From positions 1-31,440 of the forward strand of contig DATGGU010000128.1 of assembly GCA_035308365.1 (NCBI GenBank): a stretch of 31,440 nt of DNA. The letters run 5' to 3'. The notes under the pieces are model-generated. The model saw only the letters and a program-made list of their open reading frames with translations, made no database searches and was not told the DNA's origin. Every line of letters begins with the position of its first letter. Position 1 is the stretch's first letter. This stretch comes from PALSA-505 sp035308365. Lineage in GTDB: Bacteria; Actinomycetota; Actinomycetes; Streptosporangiales; Streptosporangiaceae. Below, one piece after another: positions 6,470 to 14,606 of the stretch. Made by a program: the position numbers and the translations under genes.

Positions 6470-6951
6470 CAGAGCGCCTCCGCTCGCTTACGGGCGGCCT
6501 CGATCTCCGCCTCCGCGTCCGCCCGGGATGCCCAGCCGGTGTGCGCCACGCCCTTGCCGGGCTCCAGTTCCTTGTAGACCTCGAAGAAGTGCTTGATCTC
6601 CAGGCGGTCGTACTTCGGGATGTCGCCGATGTCGGCGTAGCGCTTCATCCGGGGGTCGGTGGCCGGGACGCAAAGGATCTTGTTGTCCGGTCCCATCTCG
6701 TCCCGCATCTGGAACACGCCGATGGCCCGGCACCTGATCAGGCAGCCGGGGAAGGTCGGCTCTTCCAGCAGCACGAGCGCGTCCAGCGGGTCGCCGTCCT
6801 CGGCGAGGGTGTGCTCGATGAAACCGTAGTCGGCCGGGTAACGGGTCGAGGTGAACAGCATCCGGTCCAGCCGGATCCGGCCGGTCTCGTGGTCCACCTC
6901 GTACTTGTTCCGCTGGCCCTTGGGTATCTCGATGACCACGTCAAAGTCCAC
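6469..6951 (-). CDS. ppa: Inorganic pyrophosphatase (family I)
   Basis: Cytosolic enzyme that hydrolyses pyrophosphate to two phosphates, pulling nucleic-acid and other biosyntheses forward. The 160-residue product is family-size. Active-site features seen are EIPKGQRNKYE (residues about 8-18), DYGFIEHTLAEDGDPLDALVL containing the DGDPLD metal-binding signature (about 42-62), DPRMKRYADIGDIP and KHFFEVYKELEPGK. Start is GTG 6951, with GGGGAGGA ten bases upstream. It is divergent from dacB across a 131-bp gap and is the leading gene of a pair with the MmcQ/YjbR gene. Confidence 0.97.
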   Translation of the reverse strand: MDFDVVIEIPKGQRNKYEVDHETGRIRLDRMLFTSTRYPADYGFIEHTLAEDGDPLDALVLLEEPTFPGCLIRCRAIGVFQMRDEMGPDNKILCVPATDPRMKRYADIGDIPKYDRLEIKHFFEVYKELEPGKGVAHTGWASRADAEAEIEAARKRAEAL

Positions 6952-7082
6952 GATGCCGTCCTCCCCAGCAGCAAGCCGAACACGCCCGGCAGGCGTTCTT
7001 ACCTTAGTCGCCGGAGCTGGCTCGACCGCTCCACCGCCGGGCGTATATATGAGGGCGAGTATTCGCGAAAGGGAATCCCCTT

Positions 7083-8531
7083 ATGCCCCGATGGCCACGG
7101 GCTGGCAGCGCCACAGTGACGGCGATTGCCGCCCTCGCCATGCTCAACGTGTTCGGGATCGCCGCAGCCGGGGTGCTCGCCTGGAAGCTGCCGGGCCGCC
7201 TGGCGCAGTGGAAGGTTCCAGCCGTCGCCACGGTGCGGTTGACCGAGCCTGGCACCGTGCTCGCCGGGACCGGGACAGCCGGGCCGGTGCCTACCCAGGC
7301 CGGGCTGGCGGCCAGGCTGTCCGGCCTGCTGTCGGGCAGCATGCTCGGCTCCCATGTGACCGCCGTGGTCGCGGATCTGGGCTCGGGGAAGGTGCTGTTC
7401 TCCCGCGACGGCAGCTCGCCGTCGGCCCCGGCATCCACCGCGAAGCTGGCCACCGCCGTCGCCGCTCTGGACGTTCTGGGCCCGGGTGCGCGGTTCACCA
7501 CCCGGGCCGTGCAGAGCGGGCCGGGCGGGATCATCCTGGCCGGCGGCGGCGATCCAACCCTGGCGGCCGGGCGGCCGCCGTCCGGCCAGTACCCGGAGCC
7601 GGCCACCCTGCAGGCGCTGGCCGCCAGCACCGCCCAGGCGCTGCGCGCCCGGCATCTGAGCACGGTAAGGCTCGGCTACGACACCTCCTTGTACAGCGGC
7701 CCCGGTCTGGCGCCCGGCTGGTCGCAGAGCTACGTGAGCACCGGCAACGTCACGGATATCACCTCACTGGAGGTCGACCAGGGCAGGCTGCTGCCGGACG
7801 GCCTGCCGCAGGATGCCGATGTCCCGGGCAACCAGCGGCCCCGCTCGGGCGACCCGGCGGGCGACGCGGCCAGGGCCTTCGCCCGGTTCCTGCGCCGGGA
7901 CGGGATCCGGGTCAGCGGGGCGCCGCACCCGGCCACGGCGGCCGGCCGGGCCGCCCAGCTCGCGGCCGTGAACTCGCCGCCGCTGACCGCGATGGTGGCG
8001 CAGATGCTCACCGAGAGCAACAACGTGATCGCCGAGAACCTGGCCAGGCATGTGGCCATCGCCACCGGGCACCCGGCCACGTTCGGCGGGGCCGCAGCGG
8101 CGGTGACCAACGTGGTGCGAGGGCTGGGCGCGGGAACGGGCGTACACCTGGTCGATGGCAGCGGGCTGTCCCCGCAGGACCGGATCCCGGCGGCCACGCT
8201 GGTCCGGCTGGTGGGCCTGGCCGCCTCCACGGCTCACCCGAACCTGCGGGCCGCCATCACCGGCCTGCCGGTCGCCGGGTTTTCCGGAACGCTCAGCGCC
8301 GGGCAGAGCGTGTTCGGCGACCTGGACGCGACGGCCCGGGGAATGGTCCGGGCCAAGACCGGCAACCTGGACACGGTTGTCAGCCTGGCCGGGCTTGCCG
8401 ACGACCGGGACGGGGCCGTGCTGAGCTTCGCTTTCATGGCGGACAAGGTGCCATCGGCGCGGGACCTTCTGCGGGCGGCGGCCCAGATCGGCAAGCTGGC
8501 CGGCGCCCTGGCCGGGTGTGGCTGTGGCTGA
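7083..8531 (+). CDS. dacB: D-alanyl-D-alanine carboxypeptidase/endopeptidase (PBP4, peptidase S13)
   Basis: Penicillin-binding protein of 482 residues that trims or cleaves peptidoglycan cross-links outside the membrane. Residues about 12-38 are a hydrophobic signal/anchor segment (ATVTAIAALAMLNVFGIAAAGVLAW). The three catalytic motifs are present: SxxK as S118-T-A-K121 (PASTAKLATA), SxN as S312-N-N314 (TESNNVIAENLARH) and KTG at 425-427 (VRAKTGNLDT). The sequence GYDTSLYSGPGLAPGW and VDGSGLSP are typical of S13 enzymes. ATG 7083 is preceded by AAAGGGA. It lies divergent to ppa and before the zincin gene, the same order as in mycobacteria. Nothing appears damaged. Confidence 0.95.
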   Translation: MPRWPRAGSATVTAIAALAMLNVFGIAAAGVLAWKLPGRLAQWKVPAVATVRLTEPGTVLAGTGTAGPVPTQAGLAARLSGLLSGSMLGSHVTAVVADLGSGKVLFSRDGSSPSAPASTAKLATAVAALDVLGPGARFTTRAVQSGPGGIILAGGGDPTLAAGRPPSGQYPEPATLQALAASTAQALRARHLSTVRLGYDTSLYSGPGLAPGWSQSYVSTGNVTDITSLEVDQGRLLPDGLPQDADVPGNQRPRSGDPAGDAARAFARFLRRDGIRVSGAPHPATAAGRAAQLAAVNSPPLTAMVAQMLTESNNVIAENLARHVAIATGHPATFGGAAAAVTNVVRGLGAGTGVHLVDGSGLSPQDRIPAATLVRLVGLAASTAHPNLRAAITGLPVAGFSGTLSAGQSVFGDLDATARGMVRAKTGNLDTVVSLAGLADDRDGAVLSFAFMADKVPSARDLLRAAAQIGKLAGALAGCGCG

Positions 8532-8640
8532 CGCCCCCGCGCGACGGCGCCACCCTTGCCCGCCGGCGCCCGCCCCTCCGTAAAGAGAGAAGAAGGAATC
8601 CGGCGGCCGGGCGGTCCGCCAGGGGACGTACGGTGGAGCA

Positions 8641-9834
8641 ATGAACAGCAGCAGCCCGCAGATGATCGACTGGGACGTGGCCATCGCCACCGGAGTGCGG
8701 TGGGTTCGCCCCGGGCCGCAGGTAAGCATTGCCGAGGCCAGACGGGCCGTCAGCGAACTGCGCGAGCTGGCCGATGCGGTCAGGGAGCCCGTCCGTGAGC
8801 TGACCGGGCTGCACAGCCCCGAGGTGAGCGGCCAGGTCGCCGTGGTGGACCGGCCGGGCTGGATCCGGGCCAACGTGGACGGGTTCCGGGTCGTGCTCGA
8901 CCCGCTGGTGACCCGGCTGGCCGAGCGCGGGACGGTGCCGGTGCCTGGTTCGATGGTCACCGCCGTGGGATCGCGGATGACCGGGATGCAGGCCGGGCTG
9001 ATCCTGGCCTACCTGGCCAGCCGGGTGCTCGGGCAGTACGAGCTGTTCCTGCCGCCGGACCCGGGCGGCGGCCAGCCGGTGGGCAGGCTCACCCTGGTCG
9101 CGCCCAACATCGTCATGGTGGAGCGGGAACTCGGGGTCGATCAGCACGACTTCCGCCGCTGGGTGTGCCTGCACGAGGAAACGCACCGGACGCAGTTCAC
9201 CGCCGTGCCGTGGCTGCGCGGGTACGTACAGCAGGAGATGACCGAATTCCTGCTCGCCTCGGAACTCGACCCGGCCGCGATCCTCAAGCGGGTGCGCGCG
9301 GCCGCCGACGCCGTGGCCGGCGCGGTGCGCGGCGGCGATGACGGCGAGAGCCTGATCGAGGCGATCCAGACGCCGAAGCAGCGCGAGATCCTGGACCGGC
9401 TCACCGCCGTGATGACGCTGGTGGAGGGGCATGGCGACTACGTGATGGACGCCGTGGGGCCGCGCGTGGTGCCGTCGGTCGCCCAGATCAGGGAGCGGTT
9501 CAACGCGCGGCGCGGGTCTGCCAACCGGATCGAGCGGGCCATCCGGCGGATCCTGGGCATCGACCTGAAGATGAAGCAGTACGCCCAGGGATCGAAGTTC
9601 GTCAAGGCGATCGTCGAGGAAGCCGGGATGACCGTGTTCAACAAGGTCTGGGCCTCGCCGCAGACGCTGCCCACCAAGGCGGAGCTCAGCGCCCCGCACG
9701 CCTGGCTCGACCGGGTCGGCGCCAGCGACGGCGGCGCCAGCGAGGGCGGCGCCAGCGAGGGCGGCGCCAGCGAGGGCGGCACCAACGGCAGCGGCGAGTG
9801 GTACGGCAGGCGCGCCGTCGGCGAGACCGGCTAA
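8641..9834 (+). CDS. Zinc-dependent metalloprotease-like protein (DUF2342, F420-associated zincin)
   Basis: A 397-residue protein of an actinobacterial zincin-like family often called coenzyme-F420-biosynthesis-associated or putative hydrolase. The zinc motif HExxH is H178-E-E-T-H182 (VCLHEETHRTQF), and the conserved surroundings FGIDLKMKQYAQGSKFV-like (here ILGIDLKMKQYAQGSKFVKAI) and VWASPQTLPT are present. Substrate is unknown. The last 30 residues are a Gly/Ala/Ser/Glu repeat tail (GGASE units) not expected in the family core. ATG 8641 follows GTGGAGCA. The order dacB, this gene, tilS, hpt, ftsH is conserved in actinobacteria. Confidence 0.88.
   Translation: MNSSSPQMIDWDVAIATGVRWVRPGPQVSIAEARRAVSELRELADAVREPVRELTGLHSPEVSGQVAVVDRPGWIRANVDGFRVVLDPLVTRLAERGTVPVPGSMVTAVGSRMTGMQAGLILAYLASRVLGQYELFLPPDPGGGQPVGRLTLVAPNIVMVERELGVDQHDFRRWVCLHEETHRTQFTAVPWLRGYVQQEMTEFLLASELDPAAILKRVRAAADAVAGAVRGGDDGESLIEAIQTPKQREILDRLTAVMTLVEGHGDYVMDAVGPRVVPSVAQIRERFNARRGSANRIERAIRRILGIDLKMKQYAQGSKFVKAIVEEAGMTVFNKVWASPQTLPTKAELSAPHAWLDRVGASDGGASEGGASEGGASEGGTNGSGEWYGRRAVGETG
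9718..9785 (+). repeat. 15-bp tandem repeat coding GGASE units
   Basis: GGCGCCAGCGAGGGC units repeat about four times in phase with the frame, encoding GASDGGASEGGASEGGASEGG at the C terminus of the zincin. The copies are almost identical, which suggests recent slippage expansion. It is probably a flexible tail with no structured role. Confidence 0.85.
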
Positions 9835-9849
9835 CGCGCGGCAGCCGCG

Positions 9850-10962
9850 ATGGGGCCGCATCCAGCCGTCGCGGAGCTGCGGGCCGCCGTCCGGAAGCAG
9901 CTACAGGACCTCCATCCCGGAGATCTGGTCCTCGCCGCCTGCTCGGGCGGCGCGGACTCACTGGCGCTGGCCGCCGCGCTGTCCTTCGTGGCGCCCCGGC
10001 TCGGGCTGCGGGGGGGCGGTGTGACCGTCGACCACCAGTTGCAGCCGGGTTCGGCCGATCAGGCGGCGCGGGTGGCGGCCCAGATGACCGGGCTTGGCCT
10101 GGCGCCGGTGGAGATCCGCACGGTCACCGTCGGCGGGTCCGGCGGGCCCGAGGCGGCCGCCCGGACGGCCAGGTACCGGGCGCTGGACGAGGCCGCCGAA
10201 GCGACCGGGGCGGTCGCGATCCTGCTCGGCCACACCAGGGACGACCAGGCCGAGGCCGTGCTGCTCGGGCTGGCCAGGGGGTCGGGCGGGCGGTCGCTGG
10301 CCGGCATGGCCGAGCGCTCGGGCCGGTACCGGCGGCCGTTCCTTGACGCCGGCCGGGACCGGACGCAGGCGGCGTGTGCGGCGCTGGGCCTGGCGGTCTG
10401 GGAGGACCCGCAGAACGCCGATGACCGCTACACCAGGGCACGGGTCCGCCACCGCGTCCTGCCGGTGCTGGAGGAAGCCCTCGGCCCTGGGATCGCCGAG
10501 GCGCTGGCCCGCACCGCCCGCCAGCTCAGGGCCGACGCGGACGCCCTGGACGAGCTGGCCCGCCAGGCCGCCGCGCGGCTCACCCCGCCCGGCGCTGACC
10601 GGTTCACGCCGCCCGGCGCTGAGCTGGACGTCGCCGCACTCGCCGGGCTGCCCGCCGCCATCAGGACCCGGGTGCTCAGGCACGCGGCCATCGCCGCTGG
10701 CTGCGGCGGCGGATCCCTCACCGCAAAGCACATCGAGCGGCTCGGCGAGCTGGTCACCGGCTGGCACGGGCAGCGCGGGGTGGACCTGCCCGGTGGAGTA
10801 CGCGGGGTGCGCGAGTGTGGCAAGCTGCGGTTCATCACCGGTGGCGGCCAGGGCACGGAGGGCGCGGATGGACGCGAGCGACATGGGAGCCGACCTGAAG
10901 GAGGTGCTGATCACCTCCGAGCAGCTTCGGCTGCGCGTCGGGGAGCTCGCGGCCCAGATTGA
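9850..10962 (+). CDS. tilS: tRNA(Ile)-lysidine synthetase
   Basis: N-type ATP pyrophosphatase that attaches lysine to C34 of the CAU-anticodon tRNA-Ile, changing its decoding from AUG to AUA. The PP-loop SGGxDS is S32-G-G-A-D-S37 (LAACSGGADSLALAAAL), followed by VDHQLQPGS and the LGHTRDDQAEAVLLGLARGSG block with HTRDDQAET-type residues, then R-P-F-L-like PFLDAGRDRT and DPQNADDRYTRARVRH. All are TilS hallmarks. Length of 370 residues is slightly above the usual actinobacterial size because the frame runs 95 bases into hpt. The final ~35 residues are Arg/Gly-rich and probably carry no domain. It is cotranscribed with hpt. Confidence 0.95.
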   Translation: MGPHPAVAELRAAVRKQLQDLHPGDLVLAACSGGADSLALAAALSFVAPRLGLRGGGVTVDHQLQPGSADQAARVAAQMTGLGLAPVEIRTVTVGGSGGPEAAARTARYRALDEAAEATGAVAILLGHTRDDQAEAVLLGLARGSGGRSLAGMAERSGRYRRPFLDAGRDRTQAACAALGLAVWEDPQNADDRYTRARVRHRVLPVLEEALGPGIAEALARTARQLRADADALDELARQAAARLTPPGADRFTPPGAELDVAALAGLPAAIRTRVLRHAAIAAGCGGGSLTAKHIERLGELVTGWHGQRGVDLPGGVRGVRECGKLRFITGGGQGTEGADGRERHGSRPEGGADHLRAASAARRGARGPD

Positions 10963-11452
10963 CGCGGATTACGCCGGCCGCGAACTTCTGCTCGTCGGTG
11001 TGCTCAAGGGAGCCGTCATGGTGATGGCCGATCTTGCCCGCGCCATGCACCTGCCGGCCGAGATGGACTGGATGGCGGTCTCGTCCTACGGTTCGGGCAC
11101 GAAGTCCTCTGGCGTCGTGCGCATCCTCAAGGACCTCGACACCGACATCACCGGGCGGCACGTGCTCGTGATCGAGGACATCGTGGATTCCGGCCTGACC
11201 TTGTCCTGGCTGCTCGGCAACCTGAGATCACGCGGGCCCGCCTCGGTGGAGGTGTGCGTGATGCTGCGCAAGCCTGCCGCCGCGCAGATGGACGTACCGG
11301 TCAGGTACACCGGATTCGACATCGCCAACGAGTTCGTGATCGGCTACGGCCTGGATTACGCCGAGAAATTCCGGAACCTTCCGTTCATCGGGACCCTCGC
11401 CCCGCATGTCTACGGAGGGGCGGGGAACACATTGCGCGATGAGAAACGTTGA
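10868..11452 (+). CDS. hpt: Hypoxanthine phosphoribosyltransferase
   Basis: Purine-salvage enzyme that joins hypoxanthine or guanine to PRPP to make IMP or GMP. The 194-residue product has LLVGVLKGAVMVMADLARAM (pyrophosphate loop region), the flexible-loop SSYGSGTKSSG and the PRPP-binding signature VLVIEDIVDSGLTLSWLL (residues about 98-115), and ends with the FVIGYGLDYAEKFRNLPFIG block of the family. ATG 10868 is chosen because GGAGGG lies seven bases upstream; ATG 10883 is an alternative. It overlaps tilS by 95 bases in another frame, implying coupled expression. The 228 nt after it, up to ftsH, carry no gene I can support. Confidence 0.95.
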   Translation: MDASDMGADLKEVLITSEQLRLRVGELAAQIDADYAGRELLLVGVLKGAVMVMADLARAMHLPAEMDWMAVSSYGSGTKSSGVVRILKDLDTDITGRHVLVIEDIVDSGLTLSWLLGNLRSRGPASVEVCVMLRKPAAAQMDVPVRYTGFDIANEFVIGYGLDYAEKFRNLPFIGTLAPHVYGGAGNTLRDEKR

Positions 11453-11680
11453 CCTGCTGAAGGATAAAGCGCACATGCGGCCCTCAGCCGCGCGGTGCGC
11501 CCTGGGTGCCAGCAGCCGCGAGCGCGGTGTACTGTCGAGTATCCGCCGCCGCAGCCAGGACGAGAGGGACACCAGGCATGGCGCTGGGAAGCAAGGTAGC
11601 CTCGCCGGGGAGCGGTGGGACATGATGCTGGTCGGGAGGGTTCGACCCGGGGCACACATGGTGAGCAGGGTCATTCGCCG

Positions 11681-13699
11681 ATGGATCTGAAGCGATACTT
11701 CCGCGGGCCGTTTCTCGGCATTCTCGTCACGCTGTTCGTGGTTGTCCTGGTGTTCGAGTACGCCAGTGGCGGCAGCTCGTACAAGCAGGTCAACACCTCA
11801 CAGGTCGTGCACGCGATCGAGAATCACCAGGTGAGTTCCGCCCAGTTGCTGAACAAGGACAGCACGGTCCAGATCACCACCACCAGTGGGGTGAAGGAGC
11901 AGGCGTCCTGGGTCGGCAACCAGGGCCAGGTGCTGCAGGCTCTCCTGCAGAACGAGTTCGATCACGGCCAGCTCAAGGGCGGCTACAACGTTCAGGGGAC
12001 CGGCGGCTCGGCCTGGCTCACCCTGATCGAAGACCTCTTCCCGTGGGTGCTGGTCGCCCTGTTCCTGCTGCTGATCATGAACCAGATGCAGGGCGGCGGC
12101 TCGCGGGTGATGAACTTCGGCAAGTCCAAGGCCAAGCTGATCACCAAGGACACGCCGAAGACCACGTTCGCCGATGTGGCCGGGGCCGATGAGCCGATCG
12201 AGGAACTCCAGGAGATCAAGGAGTTCCTGCAGAACCCGGCCAAGTTCCAGGCCATCGGCGCGAAGATCCCCAAGGGCGTGCTGCTCTACGGCCCGCCGGG
12301 CACCGGCAAGACCCTGCTGGCCAGGGCCGTGGCCGGCGAGGCCGGCGTGCCGTTCTACTCCATCTCCGGTTCGGACTTCGTCGAGATGTTCGTCGGTGTC
12401 GGCGCCTCCCGGGTGCGTGACCTGTTCGAGCAGGCGAAGGCCAACGCCCCGGCCATCGTCTTCGTAGACGAGATCGACGCGGTCGGCCGCCATCGCGGGG
12501 CAGGCCTCGGCGGCGGGCACGACGAACGGGAGCAGACCCTCAACCAGATGCTGGTCGAGCTGGACGGCTTCGACACCAAGGGCGGGGTCATCGTGATCGC
12601 CGCCACCAACCGGCCGGACATCCTGGACCCGGCGCTGCTGCGCCCGGGCCGGTTCGACCGCCAGATCATGGTGCCGCAGCCCGACCTGACCGGCCGCAAG
12701 GGCATCCTGCGGGTACACGCCCGCGGCAAGCCGTTCGCCAACGACGTGGACCTCGACGTGATCGCCGGCCGTACCCCGGGCTTCACCGGGGCCGACCTGG
12801 CCAACGTGATCAACGAGGGCGCCCTGCTGACCGCCCGGGGCAACGCCACCCAGATCACCATGGCCGCGCTGGAAGAGGCCATCGACCGGGTGATGGCGGG
12901 CCCGGAGCGCAAGAGCGTGCTGCTGTCGGAGAAGGAGCGCAAGCTGATCGCCTACCACGAGGGCGGCCACGCGCTCGTGGGGCACGCGCTGCCGAACGCC
13001 GACCCGGTGCACAAGATCACGATCATCCCGCGCGGCCGGGCGCTCGGCTACACGGCGTCGGCGCCGGCCGAGGACAAGTTCCTGGTCACCCGCGCCGAGA
13101 TGATGGACCAGCTCGCCATGCTGCTGGGCGGCCGGACCGCGGAGGAACTGATCTTCCACGAGCCGACCACCGGGGCGGCCAACGACATCGAGAAGGCCTC
13201 CCAGATCGCCCGGGGCATGGTCACCGAGTACGGGATGAGCGAGCGGCTGGGTGCGCGCAAGTTCGGCACGGGGGACGGCGAGCCCTTCCTTGGCCGGGAG
13301 ATGGGGCACGCCAGGGACTACTCCGAGGAAATCGCCTCCGCGATCGACGAGGAGGTGCGCCTGCTCATCGAGGCCGCGCACGACGAGGCCTGGGAGATCC
13401 TGGTCCAGTACCGCGATGTCCTCGACCACCTGGTGCTCGAGCTGATGGAGAAGGAGACCCTGTCGCGGGCTGCCGTGCTCAAGATCTTCGAGCCGGTGCA
13501 GAAGCGGGCCGTCCGCGGCACCTACACCGGCTACGGCAAGCGCATCCCGTCCGACCGGCCGCCGGTGCTCACCCAGAAGGAGATGGCGCTGACCGCCGCG
13601 GCCGACAAGGACGCCATCGGGTTCGGCTCGGGCGCGAACGGCCAGGCCAGCCTGCCGAGTGTGGCTCAGGACGATACGCCGGGCGGCGAGGGCAGGTGA
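11681..13699 (+). CDS. ftsH: ATP-dependent zinc metalloprotease FtsH
   Basis: Membrane-bound AAA+ protease of 672 residues that extracts and degrades membrane and short-lived cytosolic proteins. Two transmembrane segments (about 9-27 and 112-130) flank an extracytoplasmic domain of about 85 residues. Then come the AAA module with Walker A GPPGTGKT (about 204-211), Walker B IVFVDEIDAVG and the second region of homology ATNRPDILDPALLRPGRFDR, and the peptidase domain with zinc motif H426-E-G-G-H430. The start MDLKRYFRGPFL at 11681 matches actinobacterial FtsH openings; an in-frame ATG at 11615 would add 22 unrelated residues. Only a weak AGCAGGG ribosome site precedes it. folE follows after one base. 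Confidence 0.96.
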   Translation: MDLKRYFRGPFLGILVTLFVVVLVFEYASGGSSYKQVNTSQVVHAIENHQVSSAQLLNKDSTVQITTTSGVKEQASWVGNQGQVLQALLQNEFDHGQLKGGYNVQGTGGSAWLTLIEDLFPWVLVALFLLLIMNQMQGGGSRVMNFGKSKAKLITKDTPKTTFADVAGADEPIEELQEIKEFLQNPAKFQAIGAKIPKGVLLYGPPGTGKTLLARAVAGEAGVPFYSISGSDFVEMFVGVGASRVRDLFEQAKANAPAIVFVDEIDAVGRHRGAGLGGGHDEREQTLNQMLVELDGFDTKGGVIVIAATNRPDILDPALLRPGRFDRQIMVPQPDLTGRKGILRVHARGKPFANDVDLDVIAGRTPGFTGADLANVINEGALLTARGNATQITMAALEEAIDRVMAGPERKSVLLSEKERKLIAYHEGGHALVGHALPNADPVHKITIIPRGRALGYTASAPAEDKFLVTRAEMMDQLAMLLGGRTAEELIFHEPTTGAANDIEKASQIARGMVTEYGMSERLGARKFGTGDGEPFLGREMGHARDYSEEIASAIDEEVRLLIEAAHDEAWEILVQYRDVLDHLVLELMEKETLSRAAVLKIFEPVQKRAVRGTYTGYGKRIPSDRPPVLTQKEMALTAAADKDAIGFGSGANGQASLPSVAQDDTPGGEGR

Positions 13700-13700
13700 C

Positions 13701-14351
13701 GTGACGTCCGGCGGGCCCGCACACGTGCCCGCGGGCCCGCCGCCACCGGGTCCGGCTCAGGACGGGCATCCGGGCGCTGCCGATATAGATCGTCCACGGA
13801 TTGAACGCGCGGTTCGTGAAATTCTGCTGGCCATCGGAGAAGATCCCGACCGGGACGGGCTGCGGGCCACGCCGGCCCGGGTCGCGCGTGCGTATGCGGA
13901 GCAGTTTTCCGGGATGCGGCAGCGTCCCGAGGACGTGCTTACCACGCTATTCGACGCCGACCACGATGAGATGGTGCTGGTCCGCGATATCGAGGTCTAT
14001 GGGACCTGTGAGCATCACCTTGTTCCTTTTTTCGGGTATGCGCATATCGGATATATCCCGAACGAGAAGGGGCAGATCACCGGGCTTTCCAAGCTGGCCA
14101 GGCTGATCGATGTCTACGCCCGGCGCCCGCAGGTCCAGGAGCGCATGACCAGCCAGGTAGCGGACGCGCTGATGCAAACCCTGGAGCCGCGAGGGGTCAT
14201 CGTGGTGGTCGAGGCGGAGCACCTGTGCATGACCATGCGCGGGGTGCGCAAGCCCGGCGCAAAGACGCTCACCTCGGCGGTGCGCGGCATCTTCCGGGAT
14301 TCCGACCGCACCCGGGCCGAGGCAATGAGCCTCATGTACGGGCGGCGCTGA
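13701..14351 (+). CDS. folE: GTP cyclohydrolase I
   Basis: First enzyme of folate synthesis, converting GTP to dihydroneopterin triphosphate. Zinc ligands are visible: C103 and H106 in TCEHHLVPFFG and C176 in EHLCMTMRGVRKPG. The GQITGLSKLARLIDVYARRPQVQERMT block and the C-terminal TSAVRGIFRDSDRTRAE are diagnostic. The start is taken as GTG 13701, one base after the ftsH stop and with GAGGGCAGG upstream, giving 216 residues with a Pro/Gly-rich N-terminal extension of about 30. In-frame translation further upstream is inside ftsH. The other fol genes follow only after the intervening lysyltransferase gene. Confidence 0.96.
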   Translation: MTSGGPAHVPAGPPPPGPAQDGHPGAADIDRPRIERAVREILLAIGEDPDRDGLRATPARVARAYAEQFSGMRQRPEDVLTTLFDADHDEMVLVRDIEVYGTCEHHLVPFFGYAHIGYIPNEKGQITGLSKLARLIDVYARRPQVQERMTSQVADALMQTLEPRGVIVVVEAEHLCMTMRGVRKPGAKTLTSAVRGIFRDSDRTRAEAMSLMYGRR

Positions 14352-14488
14352 TTCGCATTACCTGATTACGCACTTGCCCGGGCCGGCCGCCAGACTCAGA
14401 CGACCGCGTCATAGTTGGCTTGCACCGGGGTAAATGTTCCGCCTAGTGCGAAGATTTGGGCAATTCACGGAGGTATGCTGACCCTCTG

Positions 14489-14507
14489 CAGGTGAATGGT
14501 TCACCTG
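14489..14507. promoter_or_regulatory. 19-bp palindrome upstream of the MprF-like gene, possible operator
   Basis: CAGGTGAA, TGG, TTCACCTG: a perfect 8-bp inverted repeat with a 3-bp centre, 100 bases upstream of the lysyltransferase ATG. A TATGCT hexamer resembling a -10 element lies ten bases before it (14474-14479), so a bound repressor could cover the start of transcription. No recognised regulator motif matches; the role is inferred from symmetry and position. Confidence 0.4.
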
Positions 14508-14606
14508 GATCGGCGCATGTCTGGTGTTGTCTAGGTTCGCGCACTTTGATCGCTGTCTGCCACTACGCTCATACACAGTGATTCCGGGGCCTGACGGAAA
14601 TCTGGG

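Noticed and set aside
11630..11660. GGTTCGACCC resembling a tRNA T-loop upstream of ftsH
   Set aside because: The flanking bases cannot form the five-pair T stem, and no acceptor, D or anticodon arm is seen around it.
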